The position numbers and the translations under genes are program-made. Below the pieces are notes generated by a model. That model made no database searches and was not told the DNA's origin. It saw only the letters and a program-made list of their open reading frames with translations. This document shows positions 23,220-35,399 of a DNA stretch of 64,000 nucleotides, piece by piece. The DNA is taken from the NCBI GenBank assembly GCA_034509735.1, contig JACGWO010000011.1:16653573-16717572 (forward strand), read 5' to 3'. This DNA is from Sesamum alatum (Eukaryota; Streptophyta; Magnoliopsida; Lamiales; Pedaliaceae). Position 1 is the stretch's first letter. The number at the start of each line of letters is the position of its first letter.

Positions 23220-26200
23220 TTATGCAGAAAAATAAGTAGAAGAGTCGTCCTTGGAAATGGGCATATCAATCATGGCAACTTCTTTAGGTGTGAAAGCACC
23301 AACTTTGTCCTCGACAACATCCTCATCCCAAACCCTCTCTTCCTCGCAGCATTTATATGCTCGGCTGCAGAAAATGAAGTAGACGAAATTTGCCACACTT
23401 AGAATGGTGAGAATCCAGTAGTAGTAGTCATAGTGTCCCTTGTTCAAATTGCTCGACACCCAGCTTTCTCGGCCACCCCTTTTAGAAACAATGTCTATTA
23501 TGTTCACTATGATGCTCCCCACGAGGTTCGCGATGGCCATACTTAGGGCAAAAAGGGCGACTGCGATGCTACCCATGCTCTTCGGGAATTGGGAATAGTA
23601 GAGCTCGATTTGGCCTATGGCGTTGAAGGCCTCCGCTAGGCCGATGAGGCTGTGCTGTGGTATCAGCCACATTGCCGACATGTTCACCTGTACTTCAAAC
23701 CGAGATATCTAGGTTACGACTTTGTTATGTGTATGGGTGAAAAATGTTTTATACGTTTAAATCACATAGTATATGTGAAATAGGAGATAAAAATCAAGTT
23801 AAAAGAAAGGATGTAACGCTATGCTATTCGACTTAATGATTGCACATTTGTAGGAGAGGGAAAATTGCAATTTCAGTGTCGTAAGTATAAGGGAATTTAG
23901 ATCTCATCTAAAAATCGAAATTACATTTTTTTCTACATTATAAAAAAAATTACTATTAGCTATATTTTTAATAACTATGGCCAAAAATTGTAGTAATTAA
24001 TTATAAATAAAAATCGATACCAAAACTGACTTTTCCACCATGAAAAATTTATTTGCCACGGCAAAGAGCCATGGTAAAAATATTTACCATGGCTTTTAGC
24101 ACTGACAAATATTTTAGCCACTTTCGCAAAAACTACGGCCGACAACCATTTTTTGACCGTGGTCAGTGACTAGGGGTGCAAACGAGCCGAGCTCGGCCAA
24201 AAATTTGAGCTCGAGCTCGAGCTTGACGAGCTTGTATCATACTGCAGGCTCGAGCTCGAGCTCACACTCAATTCACGAGCTCGATTTTTTTTTTTCTAAA
24301 ACAACGGAAATATATGGACTATTTTATATTGGAATACATTATTCAAAAATTTAATATGAACTAGAAAGAAAACATTCACAAAAAACAAAAAAAAAAAAAA
24401 AGCAATACGATAAAAGAATTAAGTTCAATGCTCAAACTAACAAGTAGCACCCATAAATTAAAATGCATTTTGATACCATCTAATATATGATGAATTTTGA
24501 AATAAATGCATTTTGTTATAGTAGATATTGGATTTATAACGATAAAATTCATATGAATTGTATTAAATATATTTTTACAAAAAAATTATCAAAACGTACT
24601 AAATTATTGATTAAGCTTGTTTCTAGATAATATAAACCAAAATACCATATGTTAATATCATCTAAAACTTAAATATAAGATATTGTAATAATTCTAAGAT
24701 ATGGTAAATTTTGAAACAAATGCATTTTGTTGTATTAGATATTAAAATTATAACGATACAATTCATACAAACTGTCTTGAATGTTCATTCTAAAAAAGAT
24801 TATCAAAACGTATTAAATCGTTGATTAAGCTTATTTTTGGATAATATAAACTAAATTACCATAGTTTAATATCATCTAAAACTAAAATATGACATATTGA
24901 CTAATAATTTACTATATGATGAATTTCGAAACAAATGCATTTTGTTGTAGTGAATATTGTAATGTAACAATAAAATTCGTATGAATTGTATTGGATATTT
25001 ATTTAAGAAAACATCAAATTCGTACTAAGTTGTTGCTTAAGTTTGTTTTTAGAATATATAAATAAATATACCATATTTTATTATTATATAAAATTAATTA
25101 AAATAAAAGATATATTGATTAATAATTCTAATATATAGTGAATTTTTAATATAAACTTAATATGATACTAAAATGTACTTAAATATATAAATATATGTAT
25201 AAATGAAAATAAAAAATAAAAAAAGGTGTGAGCTCGCGAGCCGGCTCGCGAGCTCACGAACACAAGCAATTGAGCTCGAGCTCGAGCTCGCGAGCCGGCT
25301 CAGCTCAACTTGCACCCCTATCAGTGACTATACGCTATGACTATTTACTATTAACCATGGTTAAATGTCATATTTCTTGTAGGGGTTAATTGCAATTTTC
25401 GTCCTGCATGTAATTATAAGTATTTAGTGTTTTGGTCCTTTAAGTTTCTAGGGTAGCAAAAGTCCTGTAATTATAGGTATTTGGCGTTTTGGTCCTTTAA
25501 GTTTCTAGGGTAGCAAAATAGTCCTTTAACTTTTCAATTTTCGAGATTTTTGTCCTCTGGTCGTCGAAGCTTTTAAAACTTGCCAGAATAATGGCAAGCA
25601 ATGAGGTTGATTGTCTTCTTGAGTGATACCACATTCAGGTATTGCCCTTCTTCCGGCGAGTTTAAAGGTCTCACGTGTGAATCGCGTGCCATTATTCCGA
25701 CGAGTTTTAAAAAATCCGGCGACCAGAAGATGAAAATTAAAAAGTTAAAGGACTATTTTGCTACCCTAGAAACTTAAAGGATCAAAACGCCAAATGCCTA
25801 CAGTTACATGATGAAAATTGCAATTAACCCTTTCTTGTAGTGCTAGAAAAGTTTTAAAATTAAACTTACACCCCTCTGAGAACGCCATTAACAATTGACC
25901 TCCTTCCATTAGCATTTGGACAAAAATTATTGATGACATTAAAGAAATTACATTAACTTCCAAGTTTACCCATCATCCGACATTCCCTAATAATATTCTT
26001 ATACTTGTTAGGTGTACATGTAATTTATAAAAAGTCAAAAGGATCTAACTATAATAAAATATTACTCTCAAACTATAATCCTTTGATAAGAATTAGCCTT
26101 TTATGAATGAAAAACTAGTCTTTTTTTTGTACCTTTTCTTACTTCCAATATATGGGGTGAGGTGTACACATTGTTGCATCTATTTTTTGAAGTACTAGAT

Positions 26201-29200
26201 GAAGTACTTGAACAAAACATTTTCAATAAGTAGATGCAAGTAATGGTATTAACCTCACCTCATATATAGAAAGTAAAAAAAACACCAAAAGATAGTTTTT
26301 TCATTCATCAACTGTTAATTAGGGAACAATATTTTATTACAACTACGACCTTTGAATTTATACATATTACATTTACTTCTCCAAAAGTATAAAAATATTA
26401 CTAGGGGTTATTGAATATGGGGAAATGGAAGATTTATGTAAAGTTTTTTTATTGATGTTAGCACTTTCTGTTCAAATTCTAGTGGAAAAATATCATAGTA
26501 AATAGAAAATTTTCAGAGAGGGTGTTAGTATAATTTGAAAAAAAAATTCTGAAAGAAAGTATAATTAAGCAGTTTTAGGGGACATTCAAGTATAATTAAC
26601 TTAATAATTAAACGTTTGTTCTTATATTGTACCCCTCCCCATAAAAAAAAAGGAAATATCAATTTAAATTAAACTCATAAATCCCTTGAGTACCTGCGCA
26701 TTTGGGGCGTCGGCCAATCCCTCATCGAGCGCCCTGGCCCTTCGAGCCCTCTCAACCAACGCAGCCGCCGCAGTGGCGAAACAAGAGACAAACAGCCCAA
26801 TCCCAATGCGCGTTTTCAACCCAATGCCCCGGGGATTCTTGGTGTGTTTGGAGAGTTGAGGGACGATGACCCGATCATAGAGGCTGACCCAAAGGGTGAG
26901 AGTTATGATCCCAAACAGACCGAAGGAGGCCGCCGGGATCTTGAAGCTTCCAATGAAGCGTCTGTTTAACGTGGTGGCCTGGAGCACCGGGAAAGAGTGC
27001 TGGCTTATGATCACCGAAATCATGATTCCGGTGGACCAGATGGGCAGCAGTTGTATCAGGGATTTCAGTACTTCCACCTGGAGGACACTGCAGACTCTCC
27101 ATGGATCTGAAGCTGAACCGTCTGGCTTCAGGTCTTTCTCAGGGTTTCTTATGAGGCAGGATTTGTTCAAGAACCTGAAATGAATACAATGTTTGCATGG
27201 AATTTACTGTGTATACTCTTGTTGGATAGGATTTGGTGCAAACTGTGTTTCATCTTCAACTCCACTCAATATACAGACTCCACGTGTATAAAGATAATAT
27301 CGTGTATTTTATTCAGGAAAATTTTTTATACACATAGTGTGTCTATATTAACAAAGTATGAAATTGAATACGATTTACAACACAAATTCCAATTCGCATG
27401 CGGACCGTGGCATAAGTATGACATGTGTAGAAGTGATCAGCACATGACTACAGCTTAATTTACCAGTTTTGTGCATTTTGATATTTTTGTTAGTTATTTC
27501 TAAATAGCAATGATTTTTTATATTATGTATAAAAGTATAAATTACAACTATCTTTCCTAAATTTTACTATGTATACTCCTTGTTGTTTGGAAAATTATAA
27601 ATATCTCGAATGAAAATTAGTTATGCAACCAGTAGACGGTGTAATCAGGTGAAAATTACTACTTAAGTTACCTTGCTGATTTTTTTTAAAGAAAAATAAT
27701 ATCTGAAAAAAAAATTGAGGGTGGGTAAAATAAATATCTATATGGCATATTAGTCCATAAAATTATTTTAAAAATTTTAAAAATATAATTTATAATTCAA
27801 AAGGGCATTATAATCAGTTCATTAGAAAAATTGGATGAAAACCTAACATAGGCTAACAAAATGGTATTGTTCTTAAACTGATGTTAAAATTAGGTATTTA
27901 TAACTCTCCAAACAATAAAAAAAATATTTATAATTATAGCAAATTTCAGATGAGGTGGCTATAATTTAACCTATGTAAAAAGAATTAGCTCATCATGCTA
28001 GGAAATTTTGTTGAATTAAGTTCATAAGAACACCAGATCGCATTAAATGAAACAAAAAGAATATATAATCGTAAATAGAAAAAACAAACTGGAAAATAAT
28101 GTAAATTGTTTGTTCACCTGAGTTTTTGCGTTGGTACAAGAAGCTTCGAACCTTTCGTACTGTAATAACAATGGCGCCCATCAGCCTCCTCCGGCGGGAA
28201 TTCAAGGTTCCTGTTCCTCCAGGACGCCGCGAGAACTTGAGCAAGACCTGTCAGCAAACTGTTGTTGGGCTTCACCTTGACGTAAAGCCCGGATCCCAGG
28301 AAGAACATTACGGCGGAGAATAGCATGAGGCCGACGGGAACTCCGAACCCGACGACCCATCCGAACGTATTCTGGATGTAAACTACAACTGTGAGTGCTA
28401 TCATGAGGGAGACCCCCACGGAGGCGTAGTACCAGTTGAAGAAGCTCTGCAGAACCCTCTGGTTGTTAGGGTTTTCAGGGTCGTTGAACTGGTCGGCCCC
28501 GAACGCCAAGGAGCATGGCCGGATGCCGCCGGTGCCGATGGAGATGAGCGCGAATGCTGTGAAGAGGAATGCGTATTGGCCGGGTTTTGGCTTGGTGCAG
28601 TTGCCTAGTCTTGGATCACAAGGTGGTGGCCTGGCGGTTTGGATTATGGCTGTTAACCACATTACAATCAGTCCCTGCAATTGGATCGTAGCTTGAGATT
28701 AATAGTAAAAAAATGGATTAATTACACTTAAACTCCATTTGAAAATGCAAAATTACACTTTCTTCAAATTTTTCTTGAAATTATACTTACATCCCTCCAA
28801 AAATTTTCCATTTATACTTGACCCCATTCGTTAAGGTTTGGACAAAAAATGCTGATATCAACAAAAAGAATTTTGTAAGTTATCAATTTTATCCCTCATT
28901 TAACATTTCTATGTATATTTTTGTACTTTAAGGCCTTATTTACTTGTGACGATTAGGTTGGATATCCAACTCAATCTCTTGTTTGCTTACAATTAGGTAA
29001 ATAGATGATTAATCATAATAAATAGATGATTTAAATAAAAATTTTAGTGATACAATTTAATCTCATTCTACATTTTATCCATTATTAATCTATCATGACT
29101 TAATCTCATCCCTCAAAGTAAACGAGGCCTAAGGGAATAAATGTGATATATATATATATGGAGTAAGGTTAACATTATTATGTTTTTTCCTTACAAGTTA

Positions 29201-32009
29201 AAAATATTACATGAAATATTAAATGAGGGGTAAAATTAAAAGTTTATGTAATTTTTTTCTCAATTCAGTATTTTTCGTCCAAATCCTATCAAAATCGGTC
29301 ACATGTAAACCAAAAAAAATCAGAGGGGATGTAAATATAATTTTAAAACTTTTTTAAAAAAAAATATAATTTCATATTTTCAGAGGGAATTTAAGTGTAA
29401 TTAACCCCAAAATAAATGACAAATAGCTATACGTAGCATGACTAATTCATTTGTAACAACACGTATATATTATTTTCGGTCCTTTATTAGCGGCCTATGC
29501 AGCAAATTAATATTATATACAATGGTCAAACAAAAACAATTCAAAAACTTAATTAACATTTTGTGATGATTTTAACGACCAAAACATTTGCTAAAATTAG
29601 CTACTATAAATGTTTTGATCTCGACGACAGAAACAATAACTAATAGTCATTGCCAATCATCATTAATTAAAATTAGTAACAAGATTTTTTCTTTTAATCA
29701 TAATTAAAAATCAGCAAAATTATACTTTTAGTTTTGTAACTTTAGGCCGTTAGCACTTTTGGTCCTGTAACTTACTCCATTTACACATTTAGTCCTTTTT
29801 TATAACGAATTTAGTCCTGTACATATCACATTTGGTCCTTTATTGGCAAATTTAGTCCTGTGTTGGCAAATTCAGTCCTGACAACATATAATTACAAGAG
29901 AAAAAATGATATCAACTCCATTATGAAAAGGACCAAAATTAGCAAGGCTAAATTTGCCAAAACATGACCAAATGTGATATGTTCAACACTAAATTTGCTA
30001 AAAAAATGAGTAAATGTATAAATAAAGTAAGTTATAGGATCAAAAATACTAACGACCTATAATTACAGAACCAAAAATATAATTTGTTCCTAAAAAATCA
30101 TTTTTGTTTTAGTGTACTAGCCGTTGTGCACGCCATCTCTTTGTGCATATAATAAATATTCTTTCACGCTTTTAAATATAGATGGAAAATTATTTTTTTG
30201 ATCCCATATCTTAGGGCTTTTTTTGATTTGGTCATATTTGTTACATTTGTCTCACATTTAATCCCATTTGTTCAATTTTTTTCTCAAATCTGGTCTCAAA
30301 CAACAATTTTCATCAAATTATTAACGAAGCCGTCAAGTCTGTTATTGGGGCAAGACTCTGCCACTATTAACAAAAAGGACAAAATGTGAGACAGATCAAC
30401 AAATTGGACCATATCAAAAAAGGTCCTAAGATATGAGACCAAAAATAAAATTTTTTCAATATATTATTACAAATAAGAGCAAATATAAATTAATACATCA
30501 CATTAAATAAAAAGAAAGAAAGAAAGAAAAGAAACTAATTATCGATTAATGTAAAATTTGGAAGTTAAATAAATTAGTTATATTATCGGTTGCAGGGTAA
30601 TTTTGTCTTCACAAGAAAATGATGCAACAATGTCATTAACCGTCGTTTGTGAGTGTGAAGGCCTTTTCTTTTTTATATTAGTCTAGAACTTTCGCGCTTT
30701 AAAATATATTATTATAAATTAGTGCAAAATATAAATCAATACTTCACATTAAATAAAAAAAGAGAGAAAGATAAAAAAAACTAATTATCAATTAATGTAA
30801 AATTTGGAAGTGAAATAAGTTAGTTATATTATCGATTGACGGACATTTTTGTCTTCACAGAAAATAGTGCAACAGTGTCATTAACCTTCATTTGTGAGTG
30901 TGGAGGACCTTTTCTTTTTAGAATAGTATAGAAGTATAGATATTAGTATAAATCTTTCGCGTTTTAAAATGTATTATTATAAATAAAAGCAAAACATAAA
31001 TCAATACATCATATTAAATAAAAAGAAAGAGAGAAAGAAAAGAAATTAATTATCAATTAATGTAAAATTTGAAAGTCAAATAAGTTAATTATATTATCGA
31101 TTGAATGACATTTTTGTCTTCACAAAAAATAGTGCAGCAGTGTCATTAACTGTCATATGCGAGTTCGGTAGGCTTTTTCTTTTTAGGGATAAATGCAATT
31201 TACCCCCTCTGATATAAAAAAATAGCAAAAACCTCCCTGTAAAAAAATAATTAGCAAATTACCCCCTGTATTTTTCCTTGATAGGGGGTAATTTGTTTCA
31301 TTTCTCAAAATATAGGGAGGTAATTTGTTAATTATTTTTCTACAGGAGACTTTTGTTCATTTCTTATATCATACGGGATAAATTGCATTTATCCCAATCT
31401 TTTCACAATAGAACACTAATAGTACGCGTACAGATGAACACGAAAATCTCGCAGCACGCATTCCTTAATTTAAGGGAAGAGAAGAAAGTCTCACCATAAG
31501 GGTAGTAACTGTTGCCACTGCAATCACGAGGAAACGACCAAAGTAGGAATCAGAAAGAAAAGCTCCGAAGATCGGCATGAAGTTGGATATTGCCCCCCAG
31601 ATGAACAAAGTGCTCGTTCCACTTGCAGCACTAAAATTATACTCCCTTATCAAGTACAATATCATGTTCGGCTGAAGCCCATACGATGCGATCTTCTCAA
31701 ACGCCTCATTTGCTGCATATAACCATAACAAAACACACAAAGTTAAACCAAAAGCATACAAACCATCAACTCAAATTTGATCACTTTAGATTCTAAATAT
31801 CAATTTGCTTGTTTCTTTATGTGTACGTGTGTAGCGGCCGAACGCCGGCCGGCCGACGTACGTAGAAGACCAGAATTGGATTTGAACAGATTTATATATA
31901 TAGATATTGAAGTGAAGATTTTGCCTATGACGAAAGGCATGGTGCGCAGGCCTCCTTTGCGCCGGCGGGCTGCCGTCTTAGGAGGGTTTGCTGAGTCTGA
32001 ACTCTCCAT
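23220..32009 (-). CDS. NPF1: NRT1/PTR family (NPF1-type) transporter, 5 exons, 602 aa
   Basis: Proton-coupled carrier of the major facilitator superfamily. Arabidopsis NPF1.1/1.2 move nitrate in phloem-associated cells; the actual substrate here is unknown. Exons (minus): 32009-31925, 31712-31495, 28674-28118, 27174-26694, 23687-23220. Frame is kept throughout. The N-terminus has RRRKGGLRTMPFVI, then ANEAFEKIASYG with the E-x-x-E-K proton-coupling motif (31-35). Other landmarks are TLFIWGAISNFMPIFGAFLS, ALISIGTGGIRPCSLAFGAD, FFNWYYASVGVSLMIALTVV, the hydrophilic central loop (about 255-325), LLPIWSTGIMISVIISQHSF, QIELYYSQFPKSMGSIA, and NKGHYDYYYWILTILSVANF. It matches NPF1.2 end to end. The start at 32009 gives the expected N-terminal length. 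Intron 1 appears to have a GC donor; the other three are GT-AG. Introns 2 (2.8 kb) and 4 (3.0 kb) are packed with transposons. Confidence 0.95.
24171..25320. mobile_element. Non-autonomous hAT element with GAGCTCG-rich ends, 1150 bp
   Basis: The inverted ends are TAGGGGTGCAA and TTGCACCCCTA. A perfect 8-bp duplication TCAGTGAC flanks it (24163-24170 and 25321-25328), diagnostic of hAT transposons. Both subterminal regions consist of repeated GAGCTCGAGCTCG. The AT-rich interior contains about four degenerate direct repeats of roughly 220 bp (landmarks GAAACAAATGCATTTTGTTG and TTGATTAAGCTT at about 24490, 24715 and 24930). No transposase is encoded. Confidence 0.9.
25383..25830. mobile_element. 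Foldback MITE, MULE-type, 448 bp
   Basis: The ends are GGGTTAATTGCAATTTTCGT and the inverse AATTGCAATTAACCC. A perfect 10-bp duplication TTTCTTGTAG flanks it (25373-25382 and 25831-25840), which is the terminus of the host CACTA element. The same family occurs at 41473-41947. Confidence 0.9.
25851..26607. mobile_element. Degenerate foldback MITE in NPF intron 4
   Basis: The left arm contains ACTTACACCCCTCTGAGAAC and the right arm the inverse-like AGAGAGGGTGTTAGTATAAT, ending in AAGTATAATTAAC. It resembles the 28715-29408 family. Ends are decayed and no target duplication is confirmed. Confidence 0.5.
28715..29408. mobile_element. Foldback MITE, MULE-type, in NPF intron 2
   Basis: The left end is GGATTAATTACACTTAAACT and the right end the inverse TTTAAGTGTAATTAACCCC. 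Inner arms share TTATACTTGACCCCATTCG. A central segment (about 28930-29130, GGCCTTATTTACTTGTGACG) looks like a second small insertion with its inverse AAAGTAAACGAGGCCTAAGG. Flanks TAAAAAAAT and AAAATAAAT agree at 7 of 9. Confidence 0.65.
29700..30092. mobile_element. Foldback MITE in NPF intron 2
   Basis: The left arm is AAATTATACTTTTAGTTTTG plus GGCCGTTAGCACTTTTGGTC. The right arm is the inverse, with GGATCAAAAATACTAACGAC and CAAAAATATAATTTG. It belongs to the family with 'TTTTGGTCC' arms. No clear target duplication. Confidence 0.6.
30184..30458. mobile_element. Foldback MITE inserted in a tandem array (NPF intron 2)
   Basis: The left arm contains TTTTTTTGATCCCATATCTT and the right arm the inverse AAGATATGAGACCAAAAATA. 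The flanks (TTTCACGCTTTTAAATATA to the left, ATATTATTACAAATAAG to the right) rejoin into one junction of the tandem repeat that follows. The MITE therefore inserted into that array. Confidence 0.6.
30459..31184. repeat. Three tandem units of about 240 bp in NPF intron 2
   Basis: Three direct copies start near 30459, 30706 and 30969. Each carries ATATTATTA(T/C)AAAT, TAATGTAAAATTTG, ATTTTTGTCTTCACA, a GTGTCATTAAC-like block and a CTTTTTCTTTTTAG-like end. A partial fourth unit lies left of the MITE (up to about 30179). Confidence 0.8.
31186..31393. mobile_element. Short foldback MITE in NPF intron 2
   Basis: The ends are GGGATAAATGCAATTTACCC and the inverse GGATAAATTGCATTTATCCC. The inner arms contain ATTAGCAAATTACCCCCTGT and its inverse. 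This is one large hairpin of about 208 bp. Confidence 0.75.
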
Positions 32010-32109
32010 CTTCAGTTTCTTAGCAAGAGAAAGAGGGTTGGGAGATGTGTATTTCTGTGTACAAGGAACAAGGGTAGAGGGAGAGAAGACGGTTGATTTA
32101 GCTTAGGCC

Positions 32110-32632
32110 CTGGCCCGGAGGAAACAAGAGTGTTAAGCCAAGTGTGGTTTGTTTGGCGTTTTTGGAAGTTCTTCAATCATCAGTTCCAGAACGGCTTTGT
32201 CTTTTTAATATTTTTTTTCATCAGATATTCGAACTTATGATACTCGTGGACAAGAGAGACAAATGGACTTCATTGTAGGCATCCCTGTTCACGAGTTAGA
32301 CCCCGTTGAAAACTAAGGGTAGATGTGCAAAAAAGTGTGAGTGAGTGAGTACGAATCAACAGATAAAACGTAAAAGATCTGCATTAAAGGTCTATATTAT
32401 ATGTCTAAATTATCAATTAGGCCCAGAAATGGATTTATAATCGTTAATTGAAAATATGATATTTTAGGCTTTATGATAATTTTCGTATTTACAAACCCAA
32501 GCAAGGAAGGTGATATTCTAGTTACAACTTAATTTACGGAATTTAACTTCTCGTTTTTTTGTAACTGTTACCCCTAAATTGACTTGACCAAAGCCCAAAC
32601 AGCTCAACTCGAGGATGAAAGATGCTTAGGCT
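32110..32632. other. Upstream flank of the NPF gene
   Basis: About 600 bp separate the NPF start from the copia LTR. No clear TATA box was found. The LTR at 32633 faces away from the gene. Confidence 0.4.
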
Positions 32633-34454
32633 TGTTAGAATGGTTGACCAGAAACACAATTAGTTTGATATTTTATAATTTATTTGACAACTCTATGCAT
32701 TGTAATATTTATGTAATGAATTAATAAAACAAATATTCGTTACCATTGGTATTGTCTTTGTTGTGCTCATTCTCATATTAAATGTCTTTTCACATATATC
32801 ACAACAAAGCCCACATGCCACATTAACAACTCATGCAGTTGGGCCACGTATTGGATGATGGTTATAAAACCAACTGATAAAGGGTTGGGTCTGAAACGTT
32901 TCAAGTCGAGGACCTCGAGACAGGGCATCGATAGTCCTATTCAGACTTGCACCAAGAGTCGTATTCATTGGATGAGTGTCGTGTTTCATCGGCGACAGGC
33001 GTGGGGCGCCTATACGATCTTGGTGGGTTGGTTGATTGTGGTCGAGCCGACTGAGGTGACTCGCGGGGATCACTATATGGATGCCTTGGAGGCTTTGTCG
33101 GTATGATCGAATTTTCCCGTTTCCATACCACGGGAGTAGTCCTCGGATTTGAGGAACTATGGAAGTCACGTGCACACGATGGCTGTATCTTGGATCTGAC
33201 GAGAGGTGATCATGTCGCAGACATGTTCATTATAAAGCCTTGTCCAATGCAGTCAGAGTGTGTAGCGAGGATGGTGGTTTCATGAAGAGGATCCGTCCCC
33301 TGTCAGTATGTGACAGAGATATCTCCTATGCACTTAGACACGTTCATGTTGCTTAACTTGTGGCCACAGTGGTTGATCGAGCAGGAAATGGTTTCTTGTG
33401 TCGATGCAATGAGGCATGCATAGTCTCGAGTATTAATCATAGATGCCTACTCAAGGATGGGAACCGACATCCAATTTCATACCCTAGACTAAGGCCGGAA
33501 AACGGTAGATGGAAGAAATGTACCCATACGAAATTGGTGCCTAATTGATCATGCCAACATTCACCTAGTCTCTAGTGCCATGGACCGTTACTAGACGGCC
33601 ACCCATGGTGACGGGCTTCTTTTGGACACGAGTACAAGTTTAGCTGAAGGTGAACCTAAAGGGTCACACACAAATCACCGAGGATGTGAAGGAATTGACT
33701 TGAAGTCAATTTGAGAGGATGATAAGTAATTGGATTACTTATGGGATTGTCCATTTGATGGACGGGTCGATATTGTATCGAACTCTTGATTTATCGGTAA
33801 ACAAGATTTATTGATTATGTAGAGATTTAAAGCTTGAATCTTTTAATTGGATTAAAAGATTAATGAGAATTATTTAATTGGACCTTGAATTAAATAGGAT
33901 TTAATTCTTAGGCTTTTTGTAATTGGATTGCAATAAAATTCGGTCCATTAAATATTGGCCCAGGAAAGATGATAATTTCACTTTTGGAATTAGAAAAAGT
34001 TGGGCTTCTTCTGAAACAAGGAGGCCGATTTTTGCTTCTTTTGGAAGCATAAAAATCAGCCCCTTTAGGCCTTTACGACTAGTTGACTTGTCTATTTTGG
34101 AAAGAGACAAATCAATTTCAATCAAGCCTCTTTCACCTGGTATGATTAAATCATACCTTGTAAAATGGTAGGTTTGATTGAAGAGTAATGGAGATTGATT
34201 GGAATGTATCCAGCATCCTTGAATGAACTTAAACACATTCCAATAATCACATTAATGATGTATATATATATATGTGTATATACAATCATCAAAATGCAAG
34301 AGATTCATAATTCAGCTTTTTTCCTCTTACATTTGGTATGATTAAATCATATCTTGTAAAATGGTAGGCTTGATTGAAGATTAATGGGGATTGATTGGAA
34401 TGTATCTAGACATCCTTTGATGAACCTAGAGACATTCCAATAATCACATTAATG

Positions 34455-34504
<50 letters not shown>

Positions 34505-35048
34505 ACATACAATCATCAAAAAGCAAGAGAAGAAGAAAACACTCTCATATCTCTCTCCTAATTTTCGGCCCCTTCTCTACTCTCATATCCCTCCTTGTTG
34601 CTTTATTGATTTAGAATCAATTGAAAAGCAAAGAAAGATTAAGAAGGAACACTAATTCGATAGTGTGATCTCTTCATTAATCTCCTCTTCTAGGTCCATT
34701 TTTCTCAAACAAGAAAAACGTGACTTCTCCCGGTGTGGTGTGGACTACGTTAGAGGGTTCATAGCTTTGAACCTCAGTGAACATTTCCGAATGTGGGAAC
34801 AACATTTGTAGCGGCGCACTAGTAAAACTACAAAGGTAATGTTCGGTTACTGTTTTGTAGTTCCTTTTTTCTTTATCTATGTGCCCTATATGATATATTC
34901 TTGTTAATTATCATATCCTACATTGGATGCCCGGTTGAGCACCCAAGGGTACACCCCTTGGGATCGTTATTTGATGAATTATACTTTAAATATTGCGCGC
35001 GCTTTTTCGCTTCCGCTCGTACTCCCGGGTGGATCCGCTTGTCCTTCA
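32633..35048 (+). mobile_element. 5' LTR of degenerate copia element
   Basis: It starts TGTTAGAATGG and ends ...CTTCA immediately before the primer binding site. Up to about 34190 it matches the inverted copy at 2095-3761. At 2.4 kb it is long for a copia LTR, partly because of an internal duplication: 34141-34270 (GTATGATTAAATCATACCTT ... ATTCCAATAATCACATTAAT) is repeated at about 34337-34460, each copy ending in a TA/TG microsatellite. No 3' LTR is present in the window. Confidence 0.75.
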
Positions 35049-35050
35049 AG

Positions 35051-35063
35051 TGGTATCAGAGCC
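35051..35063 (+). promoter_or_regulatory. Primer binding site (initiator tRNA-Met)
   Basis: TGGTATCAGAGCC lies two bases after the LTR end. It is complementary to the 3' end of plant initiator tRNA-Met, the usual primer of Ty1/copia elements. Confidence 0.9.
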
Positions 35064-35399
35064 CGGCTCAAAGATCTTTTGTATTCGCAAAAGGTTATGG
35101 TTACACAAAAGAGATCCTCGAGCAAGAAGGCTGAATCCGCATCCTTTCGAAAATGGCTGAGAAGGAAGGGGGGAACCCGGCTTGCCTAGCATGTACAATT
35201 TTTGTGTACAATATTATTGAGCATGTTTCAATGCATAGACGTATAATTAATGAAGTTGTTTCAGTGTTTAAAATTGCTAGGCATCATGTATGTGATTTTA
35301 AAGATTGGATCTTAAAATTGCATATTTAATTTTGAGTTCTTTATATGCTGAAATGAAAAATGGAAAATTCATTTTTTGCATAAAATTGACCAACAACGA

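Larger units (their letters stand above)
23936..25842. mobile_element. Non-autonomous CACTA-type element in NPF intron 4
   Basis: The right end is TTTCTTGTAGTG at 25831-25842, the inverse of CACTACAAGAAA. The left end is a decayed CATTATAAAAAAAATTACTA at 23936. A 3-bp duplication CTA flanks it (23933-23935 and 25843-25845), as expected for CACTA elements. The original element is only about 300 bp; the rest is a hAT-type insertion (24171-25320) and a MULE-type insertion (25383-25830). Confidence 0.7.

Noticed and set aside
31777..32106. 109-codon plus-strand frame over NPF exon 1
   Set aside because: Shadow of the NPF first exon on the opposite strand.
32831..33548. Several overlapping frames of 60-114 codons on both strands
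   Set aside because: They lie inside the copia LTR and recur in the inverted LTR copy at 2.8-3.5 kb; LTR sequence, not genes.
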